Of a DNA stretch of 64,000 nucleotides, positions 44,623 to 54,300 are shown piece after piece. Location: positions 1 to 64,000 of the forward strand of contig NZ_BMKK01000006.1 in NCBI RefSeq assembly GCF_014644295.1, given 5' to 3'. Position numbers and translations under genes: made by a program. The DNA comes from Emticicia aquatilis. Its GTDB lineage: Bacteria > Bacteroidota > Bacteroidia > Cytophagales > Spirosomataceae. Position 1 is the stretch's first letter. Every line of letters begins with the position of its first letter. The notes beneath the pieces are model-generated. The model ran no database searches. It saw only the letters and a program-made list of their open reading frames with translations, and was not told the origin of the DNA.

Positions 44623-45996
44623 TTATGTCGCTATCATCTTATAATCTTGGAGTAATTTCAAGCGTTCTCTTGCTTGAAGTTCGTAAATCAATGGAATAAA
44701 CTTATGATAAATAGTACATTGTGGGTCTTTGCCGTTAACTCTATATACAGGACATCCGCTGGTGCAAACTGCTTTGTATTTACATAGGGAACAATCGGTT
44801 GATTTCATATCTTCGTAGTGGCTACCTTGCTCAATCATATTAACTAAGTCCCTATCTTCATCAAAAATAGAAAAGGCAGGTTGATTGGCCTCACCAAAGT
44901 GAACATGGCAATAGTTCAATGTGCCATCTACATAAATAGCACCACCCGAAAACCCCGAAGTACAGGTTTGAAAACCTAACTCATTGGGTTTAAGGTCGCA
45001 GAATTGGTGTCGATTAGAGAAAGCCCAACCCGTTTGAATGGCATCTTGCATGATGGCGTAAGATTCTGACAGATATTTTTCGAGTAGTTGAGCATCAACG
45101 GCTTCTCCCTTAACAATGGAATATCTAAATGGCACATCTAAAGCAATTAAATAGTGGGTTAAGCTGGGTAAACCTTCCAAGTTATGATTACCCACTACTG
45201 TATTGACTGATACTGGAATATTATTGGCTATCAGTTTCCGAAGGTTTTCATCAATCACTTTGAAAGAGCCTAAGCCATTTCGGAACTTCCTTGCGGTATC
45301 ATTATGCTGCTCCAACCCATCAAGCGATACGCCAAAACGGATGTCATTAGCTTTTGAGAATGTCAAAATATCTTCGTTTAGGATTGTTAGGTTGGTAATA
45401 AACGATACTATAAGCTTACAGCCTAAGTCTTTTAATATTGTCTTTGCCTCAACGATAAATCCTTTCCAAAACTTAAATTGTCCTAATGGTTCTCCACCCG
45501 CCAACCTTAATTTGATACTGGTTATTTTTCTACGATTAACCGTTTCAACCAACTTGTTTAGTAATTGCGTTTGCGTTTCTGCCAACATTCCGTTGGTTGT
45601 ATTCAGCGTTGAAATGTAGCAATAGCCACAGGTAAGGTTACATTTATTGGTAGTATGAATCCAAAAATTCAACGATTGGGGTGTGTTGGGTCTTTTGGGT
45701 TTTGTAAAACTATGGTCGAATTTGATGATTTCTGTTTCAGCGAGTATGTTTAGGAATCCTTCTAAAACGTTTGGCTGTATTGATAGTTTTTCACAAAGTG
45801 TGGCTATGCTACTTTGGTTGTCAATAGCTGTGAGTATATCAAACTGAGCCTTATTCAGAATTCGCAATGAATTTGGATAGGCACAGTTGACAGCGTAAAA
45901 ATATCTTTCATCAATTGGTTTTACCAAAAGGTGAGGGGCTTTGATAGGTTTCAACGTTATCTTGATTTGAGGTAGAACTATAGCCTGTGCAATCAC
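44623..45996 (-). CDS. Radical SAM/SPASM peptide maturase
   Basis: 457 residues. The N-terminal 90 residues resemble a RiPP recognition element (HLLVKPIDERYFYAVNCAYP, SLRILNKAQFDIL). Radical SAM cluster Cys-x3-Cys-x2-Cys in NKCNLTCGYCYIST at C119, C123, C126. SPASM-type Cys cluster near the end in DCSLCKYKAVCTSGCPVYR, giving auxiliary Fe-S sites. Such enzymes install crosslinks or thioethers in small peptides. The GTG start at 45996 falls 86 bp inside the precursor-like gene; no ATG lies before the RRE. Operon: recombinase, precursor, maturase, membrane protein. Confidence 0.88.
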   Translation of the reverse strand: MIAQAIVLPQIKITLKPIKAPHLLVKPIDERYFYAVNCAYPNSLRILNKAQFDILTAIDNQSSIATLCEKLSIQPNVLEGFLNILAETEIIKFDHSFTKPKRPNTPQSLNFWIHTTNKCNLTCGYCYISTLNTTNGMLAETQTQLLNKLVETVNRRKITSIKLRLAGGEPLGQFKFWKGFIVEAKTILKDLGCKLIVSFITNLTILNEDILTFSKANDIRFGVSLDGLEQHNDTARKFRNGLGSFKVIDENLRKLIANNIPVSVNTVVGNHNLEGLPSLTHYLIALDVPFRYSIVKGEAVDAQLLEKYLSESYAIMQDAIQTGWAFSNRHQFCDLKPNELGFQTCTSGFSGGAIYVDGTLNYCHVHFGEANQPAFSIFDEDRDLVNMIEQGSHYEDMKSTDCSLCKYKAVCTSGCPVYRVNGKDPQCTIYHKFIPLIYELQARERLKLLQDYKMIAT

Positions 45997-46093
45997 AGTC
46001 GCTGTTAGGCGATAAATTAATTAGGGTGCTTTTGCCTGTCAATTTTGTTAGAATTGAGGAATCATCGAATAAGATGTCATTTTCATTTGCCAT
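45911..46093 (-). CDS. Candidate RiPP precursor peptide, 60 residues
   Basis: ATG at 46093: MANENDILFDDSSILTKLTG and on. The N-terminal half would be the leader (acidic, ends near LINLSPN), the C-terminal half a core with DCDCTGYSSTSNQDN and PSPFGKTN. Directly upstream of, and overlapping out of frame with, the radical SAM gene. The TTG at 46165 would extend it 24 residues, but the inner ATG gives a more precursor-like protein. Precursor identity is inferred from position. Confidence 0.65.
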   Translation of the reverse strand: MANENDILFDDSSILTKLTGKSTLINLSPNSDCDCTGYSSTSNQDNVETYQSPSPFGKTN

Positions 46094-46119
46094 GATAAAT
46101 AGAATTTTTAGGTGTATGT

Positions 46120-46758
46120 TTATTTTAAACGATTCATGAGATTGCCAACTGTACTTGGATGCCAACGACCTAAGCCTCTAAAAGTAGGAACGCCTTGTTT
46201 GTTGAGTTCTTGAGAAACTGCCCGCACGGTTGAAATTCCTTGATGTTTAAGCCGCTTGAGGAGAGGGGATAACCGTTGGGCAAATTCTTCGGCAGCTTTT
46301 TTATTAGCTTCTGAGAGTTTCTTGCCGTTTTTACCAAGCACAACACCTCGTCTTTTGGCCGCATCTAAAGCGTCTTTTGTGGTTTCGCTAATTCTTTGTC
46401 TTTGGTCTTCTGCTACTGCGGCCAGAATATGCAGGGTAAATCGGTTGGCGTGGGGATTATCTGTAACGATAATTTCGACGTTTGATTTAACTATTTTGGC
46501 GATTTGTTCAACGTCTCTTCCCAATCTGTCAAGCCGTGCTACTACTAAAACGCTGTGATTTTTCTTGCATAGTTCAAGTGCTTGTAATAGCCCAATTCTG
46601 CATCTACGGGTTGACTTAACCTCCACAACTTCGCTGGTTACGTCATAATCGTTGAGCCTACAATAGTTTTTGACAGCCAATTGTTGAGCTTCTAAGCCCA
46701 ACCCACTCTTACCTTGTCTGTTAGTCGAAACACGATAGTATGCAACTGCTTGTTTCAT
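46120..46758 (-). CDS. Small serine recombinase (resolvase/invertase)
   Basis: 212 residues. Catalytic domain: AVAYYRVSTNRQGKSGLGLE with Ser nucleophile in YRVSTNRQ, VLVVARLDRLGRDVEQIAKI, and ILAAVAEDQRQRISETTKDA. A short C-terminal helix-turn-helix follows (AVSQELNKQGVPTFRGLGRW then HPSTVGNLMN). Stops 26 bp before the RiPP-like precursor. Dyad sites with TAAACGAT lie just upstream. It could move or invert the module. Confidence 0.92.
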   Translation of the reverse strand: MKQAVAYYRVSTNRQGKSGLGLEAQQLAVKNYCRLNDYDVTSEVVEVKSTRRCRIGLLQALELCKKNHSVLVVARLDRLGRDVEQIAKIVKSNVEIIVTDNPHANRFTLHILAAVAEDQRQRISETTKDALDAAKRRGVVLGKNGKKLSEANKKAAEEFAQRLSPLLKRLKHQGISTVRAVSQELNKQGVPTFRGLGRWHPSTVGNLMNRLK

Positions 46759-46787
46759 AGGCCTTTATCCGTCTTTCTGTCCAGTAG

Positions 46788-46801
46788 TAAACGATCGTTT
46801 A
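46788..46801. promoter_or_regulatory. Palindrome upstream of the serine recombinase
   Basis: Perfect 14-bp dyad TAAACGATCGTTTA, 30 bp upstream of the recombinase start. A related core TAAACGATGGTTTA lies in the larger dyad at 46899-46940. Candidate recombinase binding or operator site. Confidence 0.6.
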
Positions 46802-46898
46802 TATTTGTACGAAATTGGATTTGAAATCAAGTGTTATAATGAAAGGAGGCTCTGTAATTCAGGCATTTACGATAAGGAAATCACTCAAAAAAGTGACG

Positions 46899-46940
46899 AA
46901 TTTGTCTATGAGTAAACGATGGTTTATTCATAGACAAATT
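46899..46940. repeat. 42-bp dyad, probable recombinase site
   Basis: AATTTGTCTATGA and its exact reverse complement TCATAGACAAATT flank the core GTAAACGATGGTTTAT, which is itself nearly palindromic. Together with 46788-46801 it gives two sites about 110 bp apart upstream of the recombinase, a res-like arrangement. The rest of 46759-47091 holds the terminator at 47033 and no gene. Confidence 0.65.
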
Positions 46941-47032
46941 TTTTTGAAGATTTTTTTTTGAAGTTACTTATCCTCGTTAGAGTTGGGTATTTAGAACGGG
47001 TGGTGATTTTGAAATTGAGGTAAGGGTGTAAA

Positions 47033-47063
47033 AAAGCCAACTATGTATGACGTAGTTGGCTTT
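47033..47063. terminator. Intrinsic terminator of the Rhs operon
   Basis: AAAGCCAACTA and TAGTTGGCTTT form an 11-bp stem with T tract in the minus-strand direction. It lies 28 bp beyond the last immunity-like gene. Confidence 0.85.
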
Positions 47064-47091
47064 GTAATAAATCAAAACAACAAATGTTGTA

Positions 47092-47520
47092 CTATATAGT
47101 TAAAATATATTCTAATTTATGAGTCAAACTTTCAATATCTTTGTTCTGCCACTCTTTTTCTCTTACAATATTCAGTGTTTTTATTGCCGCTGAAATAATA
47201 GTGGTTATAAATTCTTCATATTCAATTTGTTCATCTAAAATATTTTTGTTTCGATTATAGCCTTTAAAGAAATAAAGATTTCCAACTCTATCAATAGTAA
47301 ATTTTAGTGGACCATCCATAAATAAAAAACTACCGTTGTCGCAATTACTTGTTTTCATTTTTATTATCTCGTCCAGCCAAAAACTTAAAACTACGACTAC
47401 AAAGTCATTCCAATCTTTTTCAGGAAAAAACTTTTTGTTTACTTCAAAATAAACACCACTCGTAATACTACCGAATGATGTTTTTGAAAATTCACCCACA
47501 CTTATCTGTAAAATTATCAT
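47092..47520 (-). CDS. Hypothetical protein, third gene behind the Rhs toxin
   Basis: 142 residues: MIILQISVGEFSKTSFGSIT, later GPLKFTIDRVGNLYFFKGYN and a helical C-terminus. No signal peptide. The reading resembles small single-domain immunity-type proteins but no family was recognised. Ten bases downstream of the 122-residue gene. Confidence 0.55.
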   Translation of the reverse strand: MIILQISVGEFSKTSFGSITSGVYFEVNKKFFPEKDWNDFVVVVLSFWLDEIIKMKTSNCDNGSFLFMDGPLKFTIDRVGNLYFFKGYNRNKNILDEQIEYEEFITTIISAAIKTLNIVREKEWQNKDIESLTHKLEYILTI

Positions 47521-47530
47521 TTGAAGCTTC

Positions 47531-47899
47531 TTATTGTTGTTCTATTTCCCATTCTTTGGTATTAATGAGGTTTTCAATGTGGTCTTTAATTTCCTTAGGC
47601 TCATTACTACTATTTACAAATATCCAGAATTTATATTTATCAAGAATAAACTTGTCATCCTTATCAAAATCAAAAGAAATGATTTCTTTATTAGCAAACT
47701 CCACAGTGCAGCCTGCTCCATGTAATGAATATTCAATGGATTTCTTTTTATCTAAATATCCTGTCCTTGGTATTAAATCATTCCTCCATTTTTTTATCGG
47801 ATTTTTTACGCCAAAGTTTGAAATAAACAAATCGACAACTATGGTGATATTTTTCTTATAGTTATCTAATAACTGGTTGATTATTTCTGTCTGCACCAT
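47531..47899 (-). CDS. Small cytoplasmic protein, possible immunity protein
   Basis: 122 residues. YSLHGAGCTVEFANKEIISF and KYKFWIFVNSSNEPK give a small alpha/beta fold; the YSLHGAGC segment is reminiscent of DUF6896-type proteins found beside polymorphic toxins (unverified memory). One base behind the preceding lipoprotein gene. Confidence 0.55.
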   Translation of the reverse strand: MVQTEIINQLLDNYKKNITIVVDLFISNFGVKNPIKKWRNDLIPRTGYLDKKKSIEYSLHGAGCTVEFANKEIISFDFDKDDKFILDKYKFWIFVNSSNEPKEIKDHIENLINTKEWEIEQQ

Positions 47900-47900
47900 A

Positions 47901-48314
47901 CTATTTTATTAGACACAAGCCCTTTATATTTTCAGCATGATGCAAATCGAATATACCTTTTTTAGGTTCAATACAAATTGAAGTCTCGTTATCATAACTG
48001 TAACATTGTATATCCAAATTATTAATTGGTTCTATTTTAATACCATTGATGTCGGGAACATCCTTCTTTCTGGAATGTAGTTTAAAAAGATAATATCCCC
48101 CAACTACTATTTTTTCACAATCATTGATTATACCTACTTCTTTTCTTACAATTATTTTAAAAATACTATCTTGTTTTGAGGCATAAATAATGTTCCAGTT
48201 GTTTTTAGAATCAATTTTTTTTACCAAATAAGATAATTGATTTGTTTGATTAGCAATTTTTGAGTTTTTGCATGAACTTACTAAAACGATGATTAAAAAA
48301 AGTAATTTTCTCAT
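47901..48314 (-). CDS. Small lipoprotein, candidate immunity protein of the Rhs toxin
   Basis: 137 residues with lipoprotein signal MRKLLFLIIVLVSSCKNS. Body is beta-rich with Cys pairs (VGIINDCEKIVVGGYYLF, QCYSYDNETSICIEPKK). It begins one base after the Rhs stop, the usual place of the cognate immunity gene. A periplasmic site suits a toxin acting outside the cytoplasm. Confidence 0.65.
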   Translation of the reverse strand: MRKLLFLIIVLVSSCKNSKIANQTNQLSYLVKKIDSKNNWNIIYASKQDSIFKIIVRKEVGIINDCEKIVVGGYYLFKLHSRKKDVPDINGIKIEPINNLDIQCYSYDNETSICIEPKKGIFDLHHAENIKGLCLIK

Positions 48315-48315
48315 T

Positions 48316-51300
48316 TTATTTAAGTATTTGGATTATTACATTATTTCCTTTGGGGTCTTTAACTGACCACTCAACCTTCTTCAAACTGGCAGGATAACCA
48401 CCATTAGCATTCATTTGCAACACGTTATTAGAGGCATCATATAACGTTTCATAGACTTGTCCTGATTGTGCTGTTGCTCTATTATGAGCTGTTGGATAAA
48501 CCGAATTAGAATTATTAGAAGCAGGTGATGATTGACCACTTTTTTGAGAAATCAACGCACCTTGATATGCTTCTGTAACTTCATGTAGCATATCTGCTCC
48601 AGCTTTTCCGTGTGTTGTACTCATTATACCTAAAACAACAGGATTTACTTCTTGTTCTGCTACAACAGTGTTTCCATTAGTCCCTTGTGTAACAGTATTT
48701 CCTGAATATGCTCCACCAATATAGAGGTTACCTGACTTAGTAAATTTTGTATTTTCAGCATTCACATTAACCACAATGCTATTATCATTTATAGCATTTA
48801 CCAATTGTTTTGAATCTCTTGAAAGTTTACCTGTGCCATTTTGTGTATATGTAACCTTTCCATTGCTATCCATTGAAAGAGTTAAATCTTTCTGAACTGA
48901 GGCTTGTAATTGAGAAAATGCAGCTTGTGCTTCTTTTCCTTTTAATATAACATCATTAGGGTCTCTACCATCAGGGTCAGAATTCTTAACTGGGTTATTA
49001 TACCCATATTGAAACAAAGTATAATTTTCTTGTCCCTGAATTACTGGATCAGTCTGATGAAAACGAATAATGTATGGGTCAAAAAAACGATTATTTAGGT
49101 CTATCCAACCTGTTTCGGTAATGGTTTCACGATTAATAAAACCAATATTATTTTTGTTTTGCGTTGAATAGTTTAATCCTGAAAGTAACACACCTGTTGG
49201 GTCTCTATCTTCAATTTGGGTAATAACAGGTGGTTTTCCTGTTGTTAAGCTATCTCTAAAACTCAAACGCAAGTTACCTTGATTGTCTCGGTAGTCATAC
49301 TCATAAACCCATCTGTTATTTGTATAATCATAGGTTAATCGCCCTTCTTCATGATTAAGTTGATATACCTGACCATTTTTAGTTATCAAATCATCAGTAT
49401 AAGCCCAAATATCATCTTGGGATTGAGAAACTATATGAGTTCTTCTTTTGATAAGTTTTCCAGCACCATCATAATAGAAATTTATCCAGTTACCATTTTC
49501 AAATTTTACTCTGCTTACTTTTTTCAGGTAAGAATTATAAATAATGCTATCTATACGTTTATTCTTATCTCTTCTTAAAGAGCCATCATTCCAGTATTCA
49601 TAATCATCATTGCCTGAATTAGCGTCTATAAAGCCATCTAAAGTTGCTATATCAGAAACTGAAAGTAATTTATTACCATCATAAATATAGCTCAAATTAT
49701 CTATCAACCCAGCACCAGACGTAGTTCTTGCTCCAGAAGTTGATAAATTGCCATTCCGTTTGAGATTAAAAATATTACCATTTCGGTCATAATTTAGTGT
49801 ATCAATCGAATAATTATCCCCTGTATTTCCCCCCAAATATTGTGCCTTTTTTAGTCGGCTACTGGCATCATAACTATATTTAAATTGTTGTGCGTTGGGT
49901 ATAATTGGGGTTTTCCAAGTTTGCTTTGAAATGTTTCCATCAAAATATCGCTTATCATCATTGTATTCTAATTTCATTGAAAATAAGTCATTTTGTTTGT
50001 TTCCGAGCCTTACTTGTTTATTCTTACAATTAATACAATTTATACCGCCTCTTATATAATACTCGTAGTCAATCGTTTGGAGGGCATCAACTATACCACT
50101 GCTACCTAAAGTATCAATTTGTGCTATGTAGGTTTGAGTGGTGCTATCGGCTGCATTTGCTACAAAACCTGCATTAAGTGTTATGGCTTTATTTGCTATA
50201 TCTTGAGTATTAGCTTGCTCAAAAATAGGAGGTCTATCAATATAATTTGCTCCATTATCATCTATTTCGTAGTTTCCACTGGGTTTTATCTTCTTAGTTT
50301 TTAATCTACCAATGTCATCATATTGATACTGAGCTATTGTAAATTGAGAGTCACCACCTATCTGAAAATTAAATTGTGACTTTTTAAAAGCATAGTCATA
50401 CGTATAGTTTTTGGTAACGATAAAAAAAGATGATGGTACTGAATAACTTTTGAGGGTCTGCTCTAAATAACCCGAAAATAAATACCTATTTTGTCTGTTG
50501 CTTATTAAACCATTTTGTTCTTTTTTTCTTACTTGGATAAGTCTATTTTTATAATCATAGTAATTAACTTCATGGTTCATGCTTCTACTTTCTGTATTCC
50601 GCAAAATACTTCCTGTTAGTAAACCTTTTGAATCAGGATAGGGAGTAAAAGTATAATATTCATAGTTTTCAGGTCGCCATGTTGCATAACTATCGTAGTA
50701 GTTAACCATCATTGCTTTACTTGAATCAACAGAAAATGGAAAACTTACATCTGTATAGTAGTTAGGCTTAGAGGTATCAAAACCTTCACTCCTTATTATT
50801 TGAGAATTAAATTGTGTCTGTAATGATGCTCTTGTATCTGTATTTGACAGTGTTAACTCGCCCGAAATAATATTACGATTGAGTGAGTCATACTTCATAA
50901 ATAGCCATTTATTACTGGTTCTTTGGTATTCGTCTTGGCTTAATACTTGGCGGTCTTGCTTATCAAATATACTGTATATTTTACCAGTGTTAGGTATATG
51001 ACTCTCTACTCTCCTACCTCTTTCGTCATATTTATAAAAGAAAACAAAATTATTCCATGCTGTACTGCCACTGGCCATACTGGCTTGTAGGGCATAGCCT
51101 TCTGGTTGAATAATTGCTAACTCACGCCCCAAACCATCATAAATGAAATAGGTTGTTAATAAGCTATCTTTTTTATACTCTACTTGCTTTTGTATTAATC
51201 GGCCTCTTTTATCACTTATCTCAATGCTTGTGTTTCCTTGTTCATCAATGATTCGTTTCTTAAAAAGGCTTCGTGCAGGGTATGTTCCATTAAGGTTTAT

Positions 51301-54300
51301 ATCGCCTGTGCTGGCATTGACTGTGTAATACGGAACATTTACTCCTGCACTTTCGTAAAATATTTTTGTACTTCTTTTAGCCGTTCGCCAAGCATTCCCG
51401 ACCCCAAAAGCCTCTATGGCACGGTTTAAAGGAGAACTTTCGTAAATAGTGCTATCATAAGGTTTAGAGTCCGCAAAAAAGCTCTGTGCAAACGGTAATG
51501 GATTCGTGTTGTAATCAGGAAATGTCGTTATCGTTGGGGCAATGGGGAGTGTGGTTGTAACTCGTCCATACTTATCATATTTCATATCTGAATAGATAAT
51601 ATCGTAATAATTCGGGCTGGGGCTTTGTCTATCTCCTATTGTTCTTAAAGGTCGCCCCAATCCATCAAAATATTGGTGGTTTATCTCAGCATTTCGATAA
51701 GAATTCAAATTACTTTCTAAGGTTGTAGCAATCCTTGCGTTCCGAGTGATAACTTTATTGTAAAAATCAAGACCTTGAGTCACACCATGATAATATTCGT
51801 TTTTGGTCAGAAAATAACCTAAATGGTCTTTTGTAGTGGCAAGCCGTTGTAAGCCATCATAACTAAAAAATGTTTTCAGTCCGTTGGGTGAAATAGTAAG
51901 ACTTAACCCAATATTAGGACGATAACTAAACCATGAAACATAAGTTGTTTTGGATAGGCTATTTCTAAAAGTTTCTAAACTTGTTAATTGCGTATTTGAA
52001 AGCTGCGTAATACTAAAAATATTTTCTGTAATTCCTGCACTTGCCAATTTTGCCGAAACCTGAGCATGATTAGCATTTTGCACCTGTGCTAATACTAATG
52101 ATTTATTATACCCCCAAATTAAAGTTGTTGGAATATCATCAACTTTATATTCAATCACATTACCAGTAGTATCATATTTAGTATAATCTACACGTTTTTC
52201 AAGTGTTGTACCTGTAGGAGTAACCCAAACCGATTTAGGAACAAAACTGGAATCTAAACCTCGTGCATTTATGATTGAATCAAGAGCTTGATATACCGTC
52301 TTTTGCTTGAATAATACACTTATATTTCCGTTTAACTCTTCTTTCTCAATATTTTCAAGTGTTAAATCAAGAATATTCCGAACTCTCATCTTTAAGGCTA
52401 TTGAATCGGCATCGTAACTGGCATCTGTTGGATATACTGTTTCTTGGATTCTTTTTTGGTTGGTATAGCTGTCTAAGTTTTCCGTTTTCTTAACCAACAA
52501 ATTATTATCGTAGAAAAACTGCTGCTGTGTGGTTACACTATCACGCCACACAGTTGTCTTCTCTAATGGTCTGCTACCTGTCTGATATAGCACTTGTCCA
52601 TAAATCATTGTTGGGAAGCTGGCATAAAACTCGGGACTATCAGGACATGAAGTCCACGGAACAAAGCCACTACCTTCTATAATATTGGGTGTACCAATAA
52701 ATGCCCCAATTAGCGATGAACTGGCCTTGGGATCATTTGAAATGTATTCATTGGTAGTACTTTCTACTAAAACGTTACTCGCATTAAAAGTTTGTTTGCT
52801 TAATAAATTACCTCTTAACCAAGGTTTCACGTCTCTTGAATAATAGTTGTTTTCATCAATGTAAACATCATTCCTAAAATCAAAGGTATAGTCGTTATAC
52901 CCATTTTTTACTGAATCATTGGCTGCTTCAAAATATTCTTTGACATGGGTATAATAAAGCGGTGCTTGGTCAAAACTGCCAACCTCCAAAAAACCATTTT
53001 GTGTAAATATTGCTTGGTCAGCCCTACTACCACCATTCACTGTTGTGCTTAAATGTTCTAACTTCTGAATTTTAGGAACTTGTGCATTTTCAGGAAACCA
53101 ATTAGTCGTAAATCTTCCGATATTGTCAGTGCCAGTAATGCCGTAAGTATAGCGTCTCAATAAAGCTGGACTTGTAATATTAGGGGTGCTTTTAATAGAT
53201 TTTACACGTAATCCACCAGCTAATTTAATGCTATTGTTAAATTCATATTGGTTATTTTCAAAATCGAACTCTGTATAACCCAGCGTGGGAAAAGTAATTT
53301 TTTGTAATACACATTCTTTTGCATAGGTACTCACTGTTTCTCTATTAGCAGCACCATTATTAATATTAACTCCAGCATAGCTACCAACACTTATTAAATG
53401 TGTATTTGATGTGCCGTTGTAATATCCAAAATAATCTTGACGAGGGCGATAGCTATCACTGCTATTCCATGAGAAATTGTTTGTAAAATAGCTAAATTGA
53501 TATGTTTGGGCTATTTGTTGACTGGCATCATTAATTGTAAGAGATTGAAGTTTCAATCGGGTTTCACTTACCCCCTGAAAATAACCATAGTTAAATGTAA
53601 TCGTTCGCATCAATTCATACGACCCATTCTCAAGGTTATAGAATTTTATTTTTTTCAAATATCTGCTATTTGGTAAATCTTGACGCTCAGACTGAGCAGA
53701 TTGTTCAAACTCTACATAACCGTTTTCATGGTTAATTTTATAGATATTTGTTTGGGATATGGTTGATTCCGTGCGTGTTTCTGTTGGTGTAACTGTGCCT
53801 TGCAATGGGTAAAATTGAGGGCAATAAGCTGGTTCGTTTTGGTCAGGCTGGTAAGGATAGCACGTTGGGTTTCGGTTATAATAAATAGTTGCTGAATAAC
53901 TCAAAGAGGATAATAACTGCGATCCACCATTTTGATATTCAAAGTTCAATTTATCATTATTATTTGGAGCGTTTATTTCAGTAATCAGCCAGTTATTAAT
54001 ATAATTTCTGGTGCTTGCTCCTGTGGTTATATTAAAGGTTTCATGGGCAAAATTACCATCGCTCTGTAAACCAAAAACAAATTGCTGCCCTTCTTGATTA
54101 ATCAAATCAAAATGGCTAATAATCCCACTCGTATTAAGGTGTTTGTTGATTTTTACAGGTTGGAAGGGTAACAAAAAATGTGGACTGTCTGTCTGTCCTA
54201 AATAAAATTTACCCGAATTCTTGAAGACATTAAATGAAAATAAATCAGGTAAAATATCACCTTGTCCCGCTAAGACATCTTTTCCAAAAATATAATCGTC

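Noticed and set aside
46094-46165. TTG-initiated 84-residue form of the RiPP-like precursor
   Set aside because: The extra 24 residues come from the recombinase tail region and the inner ATG gives a typical short acidic leader.
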